NCBI RefSeq assembly: GCF_007565055.1
Contig: NC_044568.1
Coordinates: forward strand, 18,406,488-18,470,487
DNA length: 64,000 nt
Reading direction: 5' to 3'
Origin: Rhinopithecus roxellana
Taxonomy: Eukaryota > Chordata > Mammalia > Primates > Cercopithecidae
Shown here: piece after piece, positions 1 through 10,600 of the stretch
Position numbering within the stretch: position 1 is the stretch's first letter
Layout of the letters: every line of letters begins with the position of its first letter
Program-made: the position numbers and the translations under genes
Notes under the pieces: model-generated
Told to the model about the DNA's origin: nothing
The model's database searches: none
The model's input: only the letters and a program-made list of their open reading frames with translations

Positions 1-57
1 CCCCACCTCGGCCTGCCAAAGTGCTGGAATTACAGGTGTGAGCCACTGCGCCCAGCC
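1..57 (-). mobile_element. Alu fragment, antisense, cut by window edge
   Basis: The sequence reads as the reverse complement of the Alu 5' end: CTCGGCCTGCCAAAGTGCTGG, then the ATTACAGGTGTGAGCCACTG block, ending in CCCAGCC. The rest of the element lies outside the window. Confidence 0.85.
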
Positions 58-440
58 GTGACCACCTCTTTTTAATGTACAAGGTCTCTTCTGTCCCCAG
101 ACCCCTGAGCCCAGGTCGAGGAGTCACCAGGTGAGCGCTGAGCCCAGGTCAGGGAGCTGGGTCTCAGGCCATCTCTGGGACTCCCTCTGCCTTCAGGAAG
201 CCTCTTCCACCCTTGGCCCACAGAGGAGACCTGGATGGCACTGGGGTCCAGGTGCAGAAGCCTCCAGTGTCCACAGCCACCTGAGCTTCCAGCACCTTCC
301 CTCCTGCTGGGCGGTGGCCTCTGCCTGGCCGCAATGGAGGCCGCCTGCCCTGCTGCCCCTCTGAGCCTCAGTCTGTCCTCCCTGCAGCCACCTCCCCTAG
401 CCAGGTGCCCAGGGGCAACTAACTGGTGGTGCCTTTCATG
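58..440. other. ACSF3 intron, unique sequence
   Basis: Moderately GC-rich single-copy sequence with no exon, repeat or regulatory element that I can support. It is placed in an ACSF3 intron because the recognisable ACSF3 exons begin at 7501 and run on the + strand. Confidence 0.4.
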
Positions 441-1675
441 TAACTTGGTTTCCAGCTGCCTCTGCACACACACGGAGCACCTGTTCCAGCTGCCTCTCTC
501 TACACACACATGGAGCACTTGTTCCAACTGCCTCTCTCTGCACACACGGGGCACCTGTTCCAGCTGCCTCTCTCTACACACACACGGGGCACCTGTTGCA
601 GCTGCCTCTCTACACACACACATGGGACACCTGTTCCAACTGCCTCTCTCTACACACACATGGAGCACCTGTTCCAGCTGCCTCTCTCTCTACACACACA
701 CGGGGCACCTGTTCCAGCTGCCTTTCTCTCTACACACACACGGGGCACCTGTTGCAGCTGCCTCTCTCTACACACACATGGGGCACCTGTTCCAACTGCC
801 TCTCTCTACACACATATGGAGCACCTGTTCCAGCTGCCTCTCTCTCTACACACACACGGGGCACCTGTTCCAGCTGCCTCTCTCTCTACACACACACGGG
901 GCACCTGTTCCAGCTGCCTCTCTCTACACACACATGGAGCACTTGTTCCAACTGCCTCTCTCTGCACACACGGGGTACCGGTTCCAGCTGCCTCTCTCTA
1001 CACACACACGGGGTACACACACGGGGTACCTGTTGCAGCTGCCTCTCTCTACACACACACGGGGCACCTGTTCCAACTGCCTCTCTCTACACACACATGG
1101 AGCACCTGTTCCAGCTGCCTCTCTCTCTACACACACACGGGGCACCTGTTCCAGCTGCCTCTCTCTACACACACATGGAGCACTTGTTCCAACTGCCTCT
1201 CTCTGCACACACGGGGTACCGGTTCCAGCTGCCTCTCTCTACACACACACGGGGTACCTGTTGCAGCTGCCTCTCTCTACACACACACGGGGCACCTGTT
1301 CCAACTGCCTCTCTCTACACACACATGGAGCACCTGTTCCAGCTGCCTCTCTCTGCACACACGGGGCACCTGTTCTAGCTGCCTGTCTCTACACACACAC
1401 AGGGCACCTGTTCCAACTGCTTCTCTCTACACACACGGAGCACCTGTTCCAGCTGCCTCTCTCTGCACACATGGGGCACCTGTTCCAGCTGCCTCTCTCT
1501 ACACACACATGGAGCACCTGTTCCAGCTGCCTCTCTCTGCACACATGGGGGCACCTGTTCCAGCTGCCTCTCTCTACACACACATGGAGCACTTGTTCCA
1601 ACTGCCTCTCTCTGCACACACGGGGCACCTGTTCCAGCTGCCTCTCTCTGTACACACACGGGGGCACCTGTTCCA
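441..1675. repeat. Minisatellite A, about 36-39 bp unit, roughly 33 copies
   Basis: The unit is CACCTGTTCCAGCTGCCTCT followed by CTCTACACACACA and then CGGGG or TGGAG. Copies vary in length through the CA tract and differ by CCAGC/CCAAC and TTCC/TGCA. It contains the E-box-like core CAGCTG in most copies. Long open frames on both strands come from the repeat and are not genes. Confidence 0.9.
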
Positions 1676-3719
1676 GGCTTGGAGGCTGGGGACTCGGGGA
1701 CAGAGGTCTCAGGGCAGGGGCTTGGGCTTCCCTCGGTGCTTTCCTCAAGGACCAGGGGCCAAGCTTCACATTCTGTTGCTGGCATCAGTGCCGTTTGGGA
1801 GCAAAAGTCCGACAGACTGGTTCTGGGCTTCTCTTCACCCTGTTTCCTGGGATCGGGCTTTGGGAGCTGGTGTCACTCCAGATCCAGGCTCAGGAACTGG
1901 ATCTGCACAGCAGAACAGGCGTTGTTCTTATCTTGCGTGCCGGTCAGGACACCCCCCGGCTGGGAGTGCTTCCTCCAAGACCCACAGACAAGGTCTCGCT
2001 GGGGGACTGGGGACTGCAGCACCTCACTCCACCCACACTTCCAGAGAATTCAAATCTGAGTATTGGGAGATTTATTTTCAATTACAGTGGAAGGCAGAGA
2101 CATGAAATAGGACCAAATTCAAAAGCAGCTCATAAATCCAGGTAATAGGAGTTTATTGATTGCTACATTGTATCTGTCAGAACAAAACTCCTCTAATGCA
2201 CACATCAGGCCAAGGAGATACACAGCCCACTGGCAGCCAACTCCAATTCCAGAATCAATGCATTTTGATAAATAGGTTGTTATAAAAAGTAAAGGTTATT
2301 TAACTTGTTTGACGTGCATTTCACAATGATTGCGAGTTGCCCTGGAGCCCTCTGAACCTTCTGAGTCGCCCTTGCTGCCGCAGGACCTCCTCCCACGGTG
2401 TCCGACCCACTCTTGCTTGGCTGAGACTTTGTTTTAACCCTGGCTCCAATGCCCCTGAGCCCTTGATAGCAGCATCCCAGCCTGGAAGAACAAAACCAGC
2501 CACTCTTCCCCTTGGCAAAAGCACAGCAAGGCGGGTGAGGCGGGCGCTGGACAGTCTAGGAATGGGCAGGGAGGTGTCGACCCTCGGAGCGGAGGTTGCT
2601 CTGCACTGAGAAACTCAAACAAAGCCTGACACATTCCAAAGGGCAAGGTCAGGGCTGGGAGGGAAGCAGCTGGGAGGGAAGCACCCAAAGGGGCAGCCCC
2701 TTTGGGTGGCGGTGCCCAGGCCTTGCAGACAAGACACTGGCCAGGGGAGGTGGACCAGGGGCACTAGGGCAGAGGGGCCATGTGTGTGCAGCAGGAGGGA
2801 CCCTGAAGGGCCCCGGCCTAGAGGGGGCCTTTGCAAGGAGGATTGCCAGGAACGTCCAGGCAAAGGCATCCGGGCAAAAGCGGCCGGGCCAAGGCGTCCG
2901 GGCCCAGGAGACGCACGTGTGACTCGGGCTTTCTTCTGTGGGCAGTGGGAAATCTCTCCCTACACCCAGAAGGAGCTCCAGGCAGCAGTGAGGACGGGGA
3001 TTCTGACGCTGGAGGGTGGAGCCGGCCCTGTGGTGCTGGCCGGGCTGACAGCAGCACCACCCTCTGATGCCTGGGGTGGGACGGACACACGACTGCCACC
3101 ATCGGCTGAGGGTCCCCGCACGCCAAGCACGTGCTCTGAGCACTGAGGGTCCCCACATGCCACACATGCGTTCTGAGCACAGAAGCTCCTTTCAGAATCG
3201 TCCCCGAGACAGGTCTCCTGCACTGATTGGCTCCGCCCAGTGCTGCCAGGGGAGTCTCAGACACAGCCTTTTTCCCACAGGTGTAGCTGCCACTGTCTCC
3301 AGCACAGAAGCCTGGGGCCTTGAGAATGGCACCGTGCTGCACGCTGACCCTTGGGGTCCTTCCCTCCACATGGCTCAGTGGAAACCCTGCGTACAGCACA
3401 GCGGGCAGTGGGGCCTGTGACGACCCTGGGGTTGGAGGCCAGGCAGGGCTATCACTGAGAAGCGGGTGTCTGGGGCCTGGCGCACAGGGAATGGATGACT
3501 CCGCAAGCTGCCCCCACCAGTCCTTCCTGAGCACTGGCTTCAGGAGAAGCATCTCAGGGCAGAGGCAGCCAGGCCCAGGCAGGGAGTGACCCCTGAACAA
3601 GGCCTACAGCGGGGTCTCGGGGCCTGACCGTGCCAGAAACAGCCCTGAGCCAGAAAGGATGGGCAGATACTGACTGCCACCACTCCTGGGATATCTCAGC
3701 ACCAGGGCTTCGACCCCTG
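1676..3719. other. ACSF3 intron between minisatellites A and B
   Basis: Mostly GC-rich unique sequence without a recognisable exon. An AT-rich island lies at about 2050-2340. A short imperfect duplication of a GGGTCCCC(G/A)CA...CTGAGCAC segment occurs at about 3109-3180. No coding potential is supported. Confidence 0.4.
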
Positions 3720-5216
3720 GGGATACACACCCACACCTGCAGACACACCCACGCCTGCAGACCCACCCACGCCTGCAGAGACACCCACGCCTGCAGAGAC
3801 ACCCACGCCTGCAGAGACACCCACCCCTGCAGAGACACCCACGCCTGCAGAGACACCCACCCCTGCAGAGACACCCACGCCTACAGACACACCCACCCCT
3901 GCAGACACACCCACCCCTGCAGAGACACCCACGCCTGCAGAGACACCCACCCCTGCAGAGACACCCACCCCTGCAGAGACACCCACGCCTGCAGACACAC
4001 CCACCCCTGCAGACACACCCACCCCTGCAGAGACACCCACGCCTGCAGACACACCCACCCCTGCAGACACACCCACGCCTGCAGAGACACCCACGCCTGC
4101 AGAGACACCCACCCCTGCAGAGGCACCCACCCCTGCAGAGACACCCACGCCTGCAGACACACCCACCCCTGCAGAGACACCCACGCCTGCAGACACACTC
4201 ACCCCTGCAGAGACACCCACGGCTGTAGACACACCCACGCCTGCAGAGACACCCACGCCTGCAGACACACCCACGCTTGCAGACACACCCACCCCTGCAG
4301 AGACACCCACCCCTGCAGACACACCCACGCCTGCAGACACACCCACGCCTGCAGACACACCCACCCCTGCACAGACACCCTCCCCTGCAGACACCCACGC
4401 CTGCAGACACACCCACGCCTGCAGACACACCCACGCCTGCAGACACCCACGCCTGCAGAGACACCCACGCCTGCAGACACACCCACGCCTGCAGACACCC
4501 ACGCCTGCAGACACCCCCACGCCTGCAGACACACCCACGCCTGCAGACACACCCACCCCTGCAGAGACACCCACGCCGGCAGAGACACCCACGCCGGCAG
4601 ACACACCCACGCCGGCAGACACACCCACGCCGGCAGACAGCCACGCCGGCAGACAGCCACGCCTGCAGACACACCCATGCCTGCAGACACCCACGCCTGC
4701 AGACAGCCACGCCTGCAGACACACCCATGCCTGCAGACACCCACGCCTGCAGACACCCCCACGCCTGCAGACACACCCACGCCTGCAGAGACACCCACGC
4801 CGGCAGAGACACCCACGCCGGCAGAGACACCCACGCCGGCAGACACACCCACGCCGGCAGACAGCCACGCCGGCAGACAGCCACGCCGGCAGACAGCCAT
4901 GCCTGCAGACACACCCATGCCTGCAGACACACCCATGCCTGCAGACAGCCACGCCTGCAGACACCCACGCCTGCAGACACACCCATGCCTGCAGACACCC
5001 ATGCCTGCAGACACCCCCACGCCTGCAGAGACACCCACCCCTGCAGAGACACCCGGCAGAGACACCCACGCCGGCAGACAGCCACGCCGGCAGACAGCCA
5101 TGCCTGCAGACACACCCATGCCTGCAGACACACCCACGCCTGCAGACACCCATGCCTGCAGACACACCCACGCCTGCAGACACCACCTGCAGAGACACCC
5201 ACGCCTGCAGAGACAC
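3720..5216. repeat. Minisatellite B, 15-18 bp unit, over 80 copies
   Basis: The unit is CCTGCAGAGACACCCACG (18 bp), with variants GCAGACACACCCACC, CCGGCAGACAGCCACG and CCTGCAGACACCCACG. Regular 18-mers dominate up to about 4380; after that 15-17-bp forms are interleaved. CTGCAG (a PstI site) recurs in nearly every unit. Long open frames on both strands are a by-product of the period. Confidence 0.92.
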
Positions 5217-5514
5217 GGGGGTCTCGCAGTGGGCAGAGAGGTCGGGTTGTGCATCTAATCAGCCATTCATGGGCCTTTCCTGTGTTTGTATCACTCATTC
5301 CTTTTATCCATAAACTCAGTTCATGTGAATTTGTTCTTTAACAAGTTATTGCACGATCATAATCCATTGCCAACGTTGGTGTGACTCCCCATGTGATGAG
5401 CCCACTCAGAGGGCTGGTGCTACTGGAGATTGGGAACAAAATTGCTCCGTAAACCAAAAAGCAAATTTGTAAAACTTATAAAAAAGATTCACAGAAAGTT
5501 AGAAATAACACACA
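5217..5514. other. AT-richer unique intron sequence
   Basis: Single-copy sequence between minisatellite B and an Alu element, AT-rich relative to its surroundings. No exon is seen. Confidence 0.35.
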
Positions 5515-5822
5515 GGAGCTCTTTTTTTTTTGAGACGGAGTCTCGCTCTGTCACCCAATCTGGAGTGGAGTGGTGCACTCTGCTCACTGCAAGCTCCGCC
5601 TCCCAGGTTCGCACCATTCTCCTCTCCTCCCGAGTAGCTGGGACTACAGGCGCCCGCCACCACACCCGGCTGATTTTTTGTGTTTTTAGTAGAGATGGGG
5701 TTTCACCATGGTCTCGAGCTCCAGACCTTGCTACATTGTATCTGTCAGATCTGCCCGCCTCGGCCTCCCAAAGTGCTGGGATTACAGGCGTGAGCCACCG
5801 TGCCCGGCCCATTGGAGCTCTT
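5515..5822 (-). mobile_element. AluY, antisense, with target-site duplication and an inserted 22-mer
   Basis: A T-tract and GAGACGGAGTCTCGCTCTGT start the reverse-complement Alu, which ends in GCCCGGCC. The flanking target-site duplication is GGAGCTCTT (5515-5523 and 5814-5822). Between the CTCGAGCTCCAGACC block and the CTGCCCGCCTCGG block, the usual CTCGTGATC is replaced by foreign sequence (5728-5749) that matches 2160-2181 exactly. Confidence 0.9.
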
Positions 5823-7425
5823 CGTGCCTTCCCTCCAGTTTCTCCCAGCATCAGCCTGGTGCCTAACAGCATCTCTTAATCGCACCGAGCCACCCCGTCA
5901 AGGCTGCTCCTGCCCCATGGATGCCACAGCTACTGACACCAGGGAGGCTGCCAGGCGCTTGGGACAGGCTGTGTCCACCCCCGCCCACAGCCCAACCTGT
6001 ACACCCCCTTCCAGCCGCCCAGTCAGACTACCCCAGGGCCACAGTGAGACCTACTTCCCTGGCGGGGACCCTCTCATTTTTCTGCTTCCCATCAGCACAG
6101 AGTTCCAGAGCCTGCCAGAGCACCCAGCCCTCTGCCCCATAAATAAGCCGGGAGCCCACCTGGGCACACCCATCCGTCTTGTTTAATAGACGGAGGAGCA
6201 CACCATGGATCTCAAGGAGTGGCAAGGTGATGGATGGGGCCCCTCTGTGTCCAATAGCGTGATGTATAATGAAGTATATGGTTTATTCCAGCTAATAACC
6301 CATGTGGAGTGCGGGTGTGTGCAAGCAGATGGGTGAGGGCTCAGCACTGTCCTTACACGCCCTGCATGCTCCCACATCCACGGGCACACACGTGCATGCA
6401 CACGCTCACAATCACATACGGTGCCTTCCCAGCTGCATACACGCTCGCGGACACGCACACCACGGGCCCATGCGTCATGAGACAGCTTTGGGCTGGGAGT
6501 GCAGGCTCTGAGGCTGCAGCCTGCTCTCCTGGACTCCTCATCCTCAGTGGCTGGTGGTGTCTGTGTTGAGCTACTTGAGAAAGAAAGAAATGGGGGAAGC
6601 TCAGTGCCCACAGGAGGGCTCCAGGAACTACACAGCGGAGGAGCGAGGGCCATGTCATGGCTTTGCCTTAGGAAGGAAAGTGTGGGGCAGCCCCGGCCAT
6701 TGTTCTAGGACCAGCATGGTCAGGTGCGGGGGGCAGAAGACAGGCACCAGCAGGAGGTTCCAGGCACCCAGGAAAGGCCCTGTCCTCAGCCACCAGTGGC
6801 GCCTCTCCCATCCGGAGGGGCTAGACAGTCACTGCTGGACCCCACCGTGGTGGGATGTTGTAAGGTGTCTGGTTCACTTGTTTTGCGAATATTTGGTCTG
6901 GATTCTCTTGTGGGCCTGAGAGAAATGGCAGGACAGGGCTTGGTGGGTCTTGGCCCCTCCCTGAGAGCCTACCTGCATGAGGGGCAGCCCTTTATGCTGC
7001 AGTCCCAGGGGTGCCGTCTGGGGGCCTTTGCAGCGGCAGCAGGACAGCCAGGAGGCCCAGCACACCCTGGCATCCATCCTGAGGGAGGGTCAAAGCATCA
7101 GACCCTGTGCTTGTTGCTTAGAAAAGGCCATGTGTCCCACCATGACCAGTGGTTATCAATCACTGTGACAGAAACAGGTCCTAAGCCGGCTTACTAATGC
7201 AGGGTGTCTGCAGACCATGGGTCCAGCAGGGCTCCTGGCACCTCCAGGTCCTTGCAGGCTCTGGGCCCACTGCTAACCTGACTTGGAGGAAGTGCATACA
7301 GCTGAGCGTGGGGATGGGACCCCACGTCATGGGCACAGTCCCACCTTGGGATGCGCATCATGACCACCAGGAATGTGGGCTTACCTGGCATAGCTGCTTC
7401 CGCATTGGGGTTGCCACAGGGTAGT
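5823..7425. other. ACSF3 intron, unique sequence
   Basis: No exon is recognised. An AT-rich island around 6130-6300 contains several TAAT and TTTAT cores. A CA/TG-rich stretch lies at about 6305-6470. The remainder is GC-rich and without a supported feature. Confidence 0.4.
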
Positions 7426-7531
7426 AACCAGAGCCCCCTTTCCTCAGAAGACACCGTGGTGTTTAAGGATGTCCAGTTAACCAGAGCCCCCTTTCCTCAG
7501 GGGACACCGTGGTGTTTAAGGACGGCCAGTA
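7426..7531 (+). repeat. 53-bp tandem duplication spanning the ACSF3 splice acceptor
   Basis: Copy 1 (7426-7478) and copy 2 (7479-7531) both contain AACCAGAGCCCCCTTTCCTCAG followed by a version of the exon start (GACACCGTGGTGTTTAAGGA). Copy 2 carries the real exon start. Copy 1 holds a second AG acceptor at 7447 with an identical pyrimidine tract. Confidence 0.95.
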
Positions 7532-7635
7532 CTGGATACGAGGCCGGACCTCAGTGGACATCATCAAGACCGGAGGCTACAAGGTCAGCGCCCTGGAGGT
7601 GGAGTGGCACCTGCTGGCCCACCCCAGCATCACAG
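7501..7635 (+). CDS. ACSF3: ACSF3 coding exon (third from last)
   Basis: The acceptor is TTTCCTCAG|GGGACACC; the first two bases complete a glycine codon. The donor is ATCACAG|GTATGT, leaving one base for the next exon. It encodes DTVVFKDGQYWIRGRTSVD through HPSIT, the hinge before the mobile C-terminal domain. Confidence 0.95.
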
Positions 7636-10600
7636 GTATGTGGCTGGACTTGAGCCAGGGGGGCCAGGCGAGACGGGTGCTGCCTTCCATGTTTGAGTTT
7701 TAGACGATCACGGATGAGGCGACGCTGTCCCAGCTGCCTGCAGGAGTCCCTGTGACACTCACCTCTGCTCCCTGCCCTGGCCAGGGCAGATGGGGCTAGT
7801 AGGGGTGCAGCCTGCTCGGTGTTGGAGCCACTGACCCCATGCCCACTGGAGCTCCCAGGCCTGACTGGGCGCAGCTCCCATCTGCATGATGCCTGTGCAG
7901 GAGGGTGCAGGGAGAGTGCAGAGAGCCAAGGGGTGGGAAGGCAGAGCCCCTGTGAGTGCCCAGACACCAGATCCACTGTGGGGAGCCCATCCTCACTCCC
8001 TCCCCACAGGACCAGCCGGCACCAGGATGGGTGATCGGAATGGGGCCTCTTCAAGGACAGGCTCCAGGGCTGCGGCCAGACTGCGCGCTTCCTGTGCGTC
8101 CAGGCACTCTCCGGCCTGTAAGGGTCACTGAGGCATTCCCATGTCCTCAAACTGTTCTTCTGTCCGCAGATGTGGCGGTGATTGGCGTTCCGGATATGAC
8201 ATGGGGCCAGCGGGTCACTGCTGTGGTGACCCTCCAAGAAGGACACTCACTGTCCCACAGGGAGCTCAAAGAGTGGGCCAGGTGGGACTGGGCAGGGTGG
8301 GCAGGGGGCACTCATGGGGTCTTGGGGGCCGGGGGTGAGGGCCACTCTAGGTCTTGGCATTGTCTGTCGTAGAGGTGGAGGTGAGGGATCAAGAAAGACC
8401 AGCCGTGAGGGTCCTTAGAGACCTGAAGGCCACACACAGGGGGCAGAGATGAGGGCAGGGGGGAGGAGCCGTGCTCAGATTCGACTTGGTGGCAACATTC
8501 CGAGGGGGCAGAAACTCATATTCGTGGGCCCAGGCCCTGTGAGGCCTGTGGTGGGTTCCGTCCTAGTCCCAGGAGAAATCCCGAATGAGCCAGGCCAGGC
8601 CCATGCAGGAGGTGCATGGAGCTGAGATCCAGGGTTGACACCAGCTGGCCGCACGCGCTGGGCCCTTCCCCACCAGGCCACGGGCAGCCTGTCCACCCGC
8701 TGCCCCAAAGCCAGTGCTGGGCCCCAGCAGAACCGCAAGGCCCACCCATTCTCCGCTGGCACCTGCACGGCCTCTCCCTCTCCTGCCCTGGGGGTGGGTC
8801 TTCAAGGTGCCTCACACACCTCCAGTCAGTTCCGTGGAGACCCCAGCACCATCCCCTCACTCATTTCACTTTCCCCTCCACACCCAGGGCAGGGCCCGTT
8901 CCTCAACAGCGGCCACCACCCAGTCCGTAAACTCACCTGCGTTTTTTGTTTTGCCGTTACCTTACCCAGAACCTTTCCCCAAGAGCTTTTTCTCACCTGT
9001 CTCACACCTAGTGGTTTCTGATGCATGGGATCCACAGACCCTTCCCCTTTGCCAGCAGTGCTGGTGGTCACACACGGGGCTGAACCTAAGCTGTGGCTTC
9101 GTCAGAGGCCGTCAGGACAGAAGGGTATCCCATAGGACTGTCAGGACAGAACCAGGCTGAGCTCAGAAAGGAAGCTTTTAGTTTCACCTACAGCAAATTC
9201 TTTTTTTTTTTTTTTAATTTATAAAGAAGGGGTATAATTGGCTCATGGTTCCACAGGCTGTACAGGAAGCATGACTGGGGAGGCCTCAGGAAACTTACAG
9301 TCATGGCGGAAGGCAAAGGGGAAGCAGGCACATCCTACATGGCTGGAGCAGGAGAGAACAAGCGAGGGAGGAGGGAGGGTCCACAGAGCAAGCGAGTGGG
9401 GAGTGAGAAGCCACAGAGCGAGGGTGGAGGGAGGGGCCACAGAGTGAGGGGGAAAGGAGGGGCCACAGAGCAAGGGGGGAGGGAAGGGCCACAGACCGAG
9501 TGAGGGGCCCCAGAGCAGGGTGGGGAGGTAGGGGTCACAGAGCGAGGGGAGAGGGAGGAGTCACAGAGTGAGGGAGAGGGGAGGGGCCAGGCACTCTCAA
9601 ACACGCAGTTCTTGTGAGAACTCACTCACTATCACGAGAACAGCAAGGGGAAAATCCACCCCTGTGATCCAGTCACCTCCCACCAGGTCCCTCTTCCAAC
9701 AGTGGGGATCACAATTCAACAGGAGATTTGGGTGGGGACGCAAATCCAAACCGTATCGTTCCTCCCTGGCCCCTCCCAAATCTTACGTCCTTTTTACATT
9801 TCAGAATACAATCCTACCTTCCCAACAGTCCCCCAAGTCTTAAGTCATTTCATCATTAATTCAGAAGTCCACAGTCCAAAGGCTCGTCTGAGACAAGGCA
9901 AGTTCTTTTCACCTATGAGCCTGTAAAATCAAAGACAAGTTACTTCCCAGATACAGTGGGAGTACAGGCATTGGGTAAATACACGAGTGCCAAAAGAGAG
10001 ACAGCAGCCAAAACAAAGGGGCTGTGAGCCCCAGGCAGGTCCAAAACCTAGCAAGGCAGTCACTGAATCGTTTTTTTTTTTTTTTGGTTTTTTGGTTTTT
10101 TTTTTTTTTTTTGAGATGGGGTCTTGCTCTGATGCCCAGGCTGGAGTCCAGTGGCATGATGTCAGCTTACTATAGTCTCTGCCTGCAAGCAATTCTCCTA
10201 CCTCAGCCTCCCCAAGTAGCTGGAACTATAGGCACGCGCCACCACACCCAGATAATTTTTGTATTTTTTAGTAGAGATAGGGTTTTGCTATGTTGTCAAG
10301 GGTGCTCTTGAGCTCCTGACCTTAAGTGATCCACCTGCCTCAGATTCCCAAAATGCTGGAATTACAGGCATGAGCACTCACTGTCCCACAGGGAGCTCAA
10401 AGAGTGGGCCAGGTAGGACTGGGCGGGGTGGGCAGGCCCAATAAATCTTAAAGCCCCAAAATCTCCTTAGACCCGTGTCTCACATCCAGGCTACACTGAT
10501 GCAAGGAGGTGGCTCCCAAGGCCATGGGTGTCTCCACCCCTGTGGCTCTGCAGGGTACAGCCCCCATGCTGCTTTCATGGGCTGCTGTTGTGTGCCTGCA

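Noticed and set aside
235..2145. A 636-residue open frame across minisatellite A
   Set aside because: Its sequence is the translated repeat (THTWSTCSSCLS-type). Overlapping long frames exist in other phases and strands. There is no domain and no splice context.
3604..5298. Long Cys/Arg-rich or TPTPAE-type repeat proteins on both strands
   Set aside because: They arise because the 18-bp period is a multiple of three without stops; several frames are open at once.
7448..7500. The upstream copy of the ACSF3 acceptor as the true exon start
   Set aside because: It would add 53 bases and break the frame; the downstream AG at 7499-7500 gives the conserved GDTVVFKDG reading.
10375..10436. An extra ACSF3 exon
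   Set aside because: It is a partial copy lacking an acceptor and the first two thirds of the exon, fused to an Alu.
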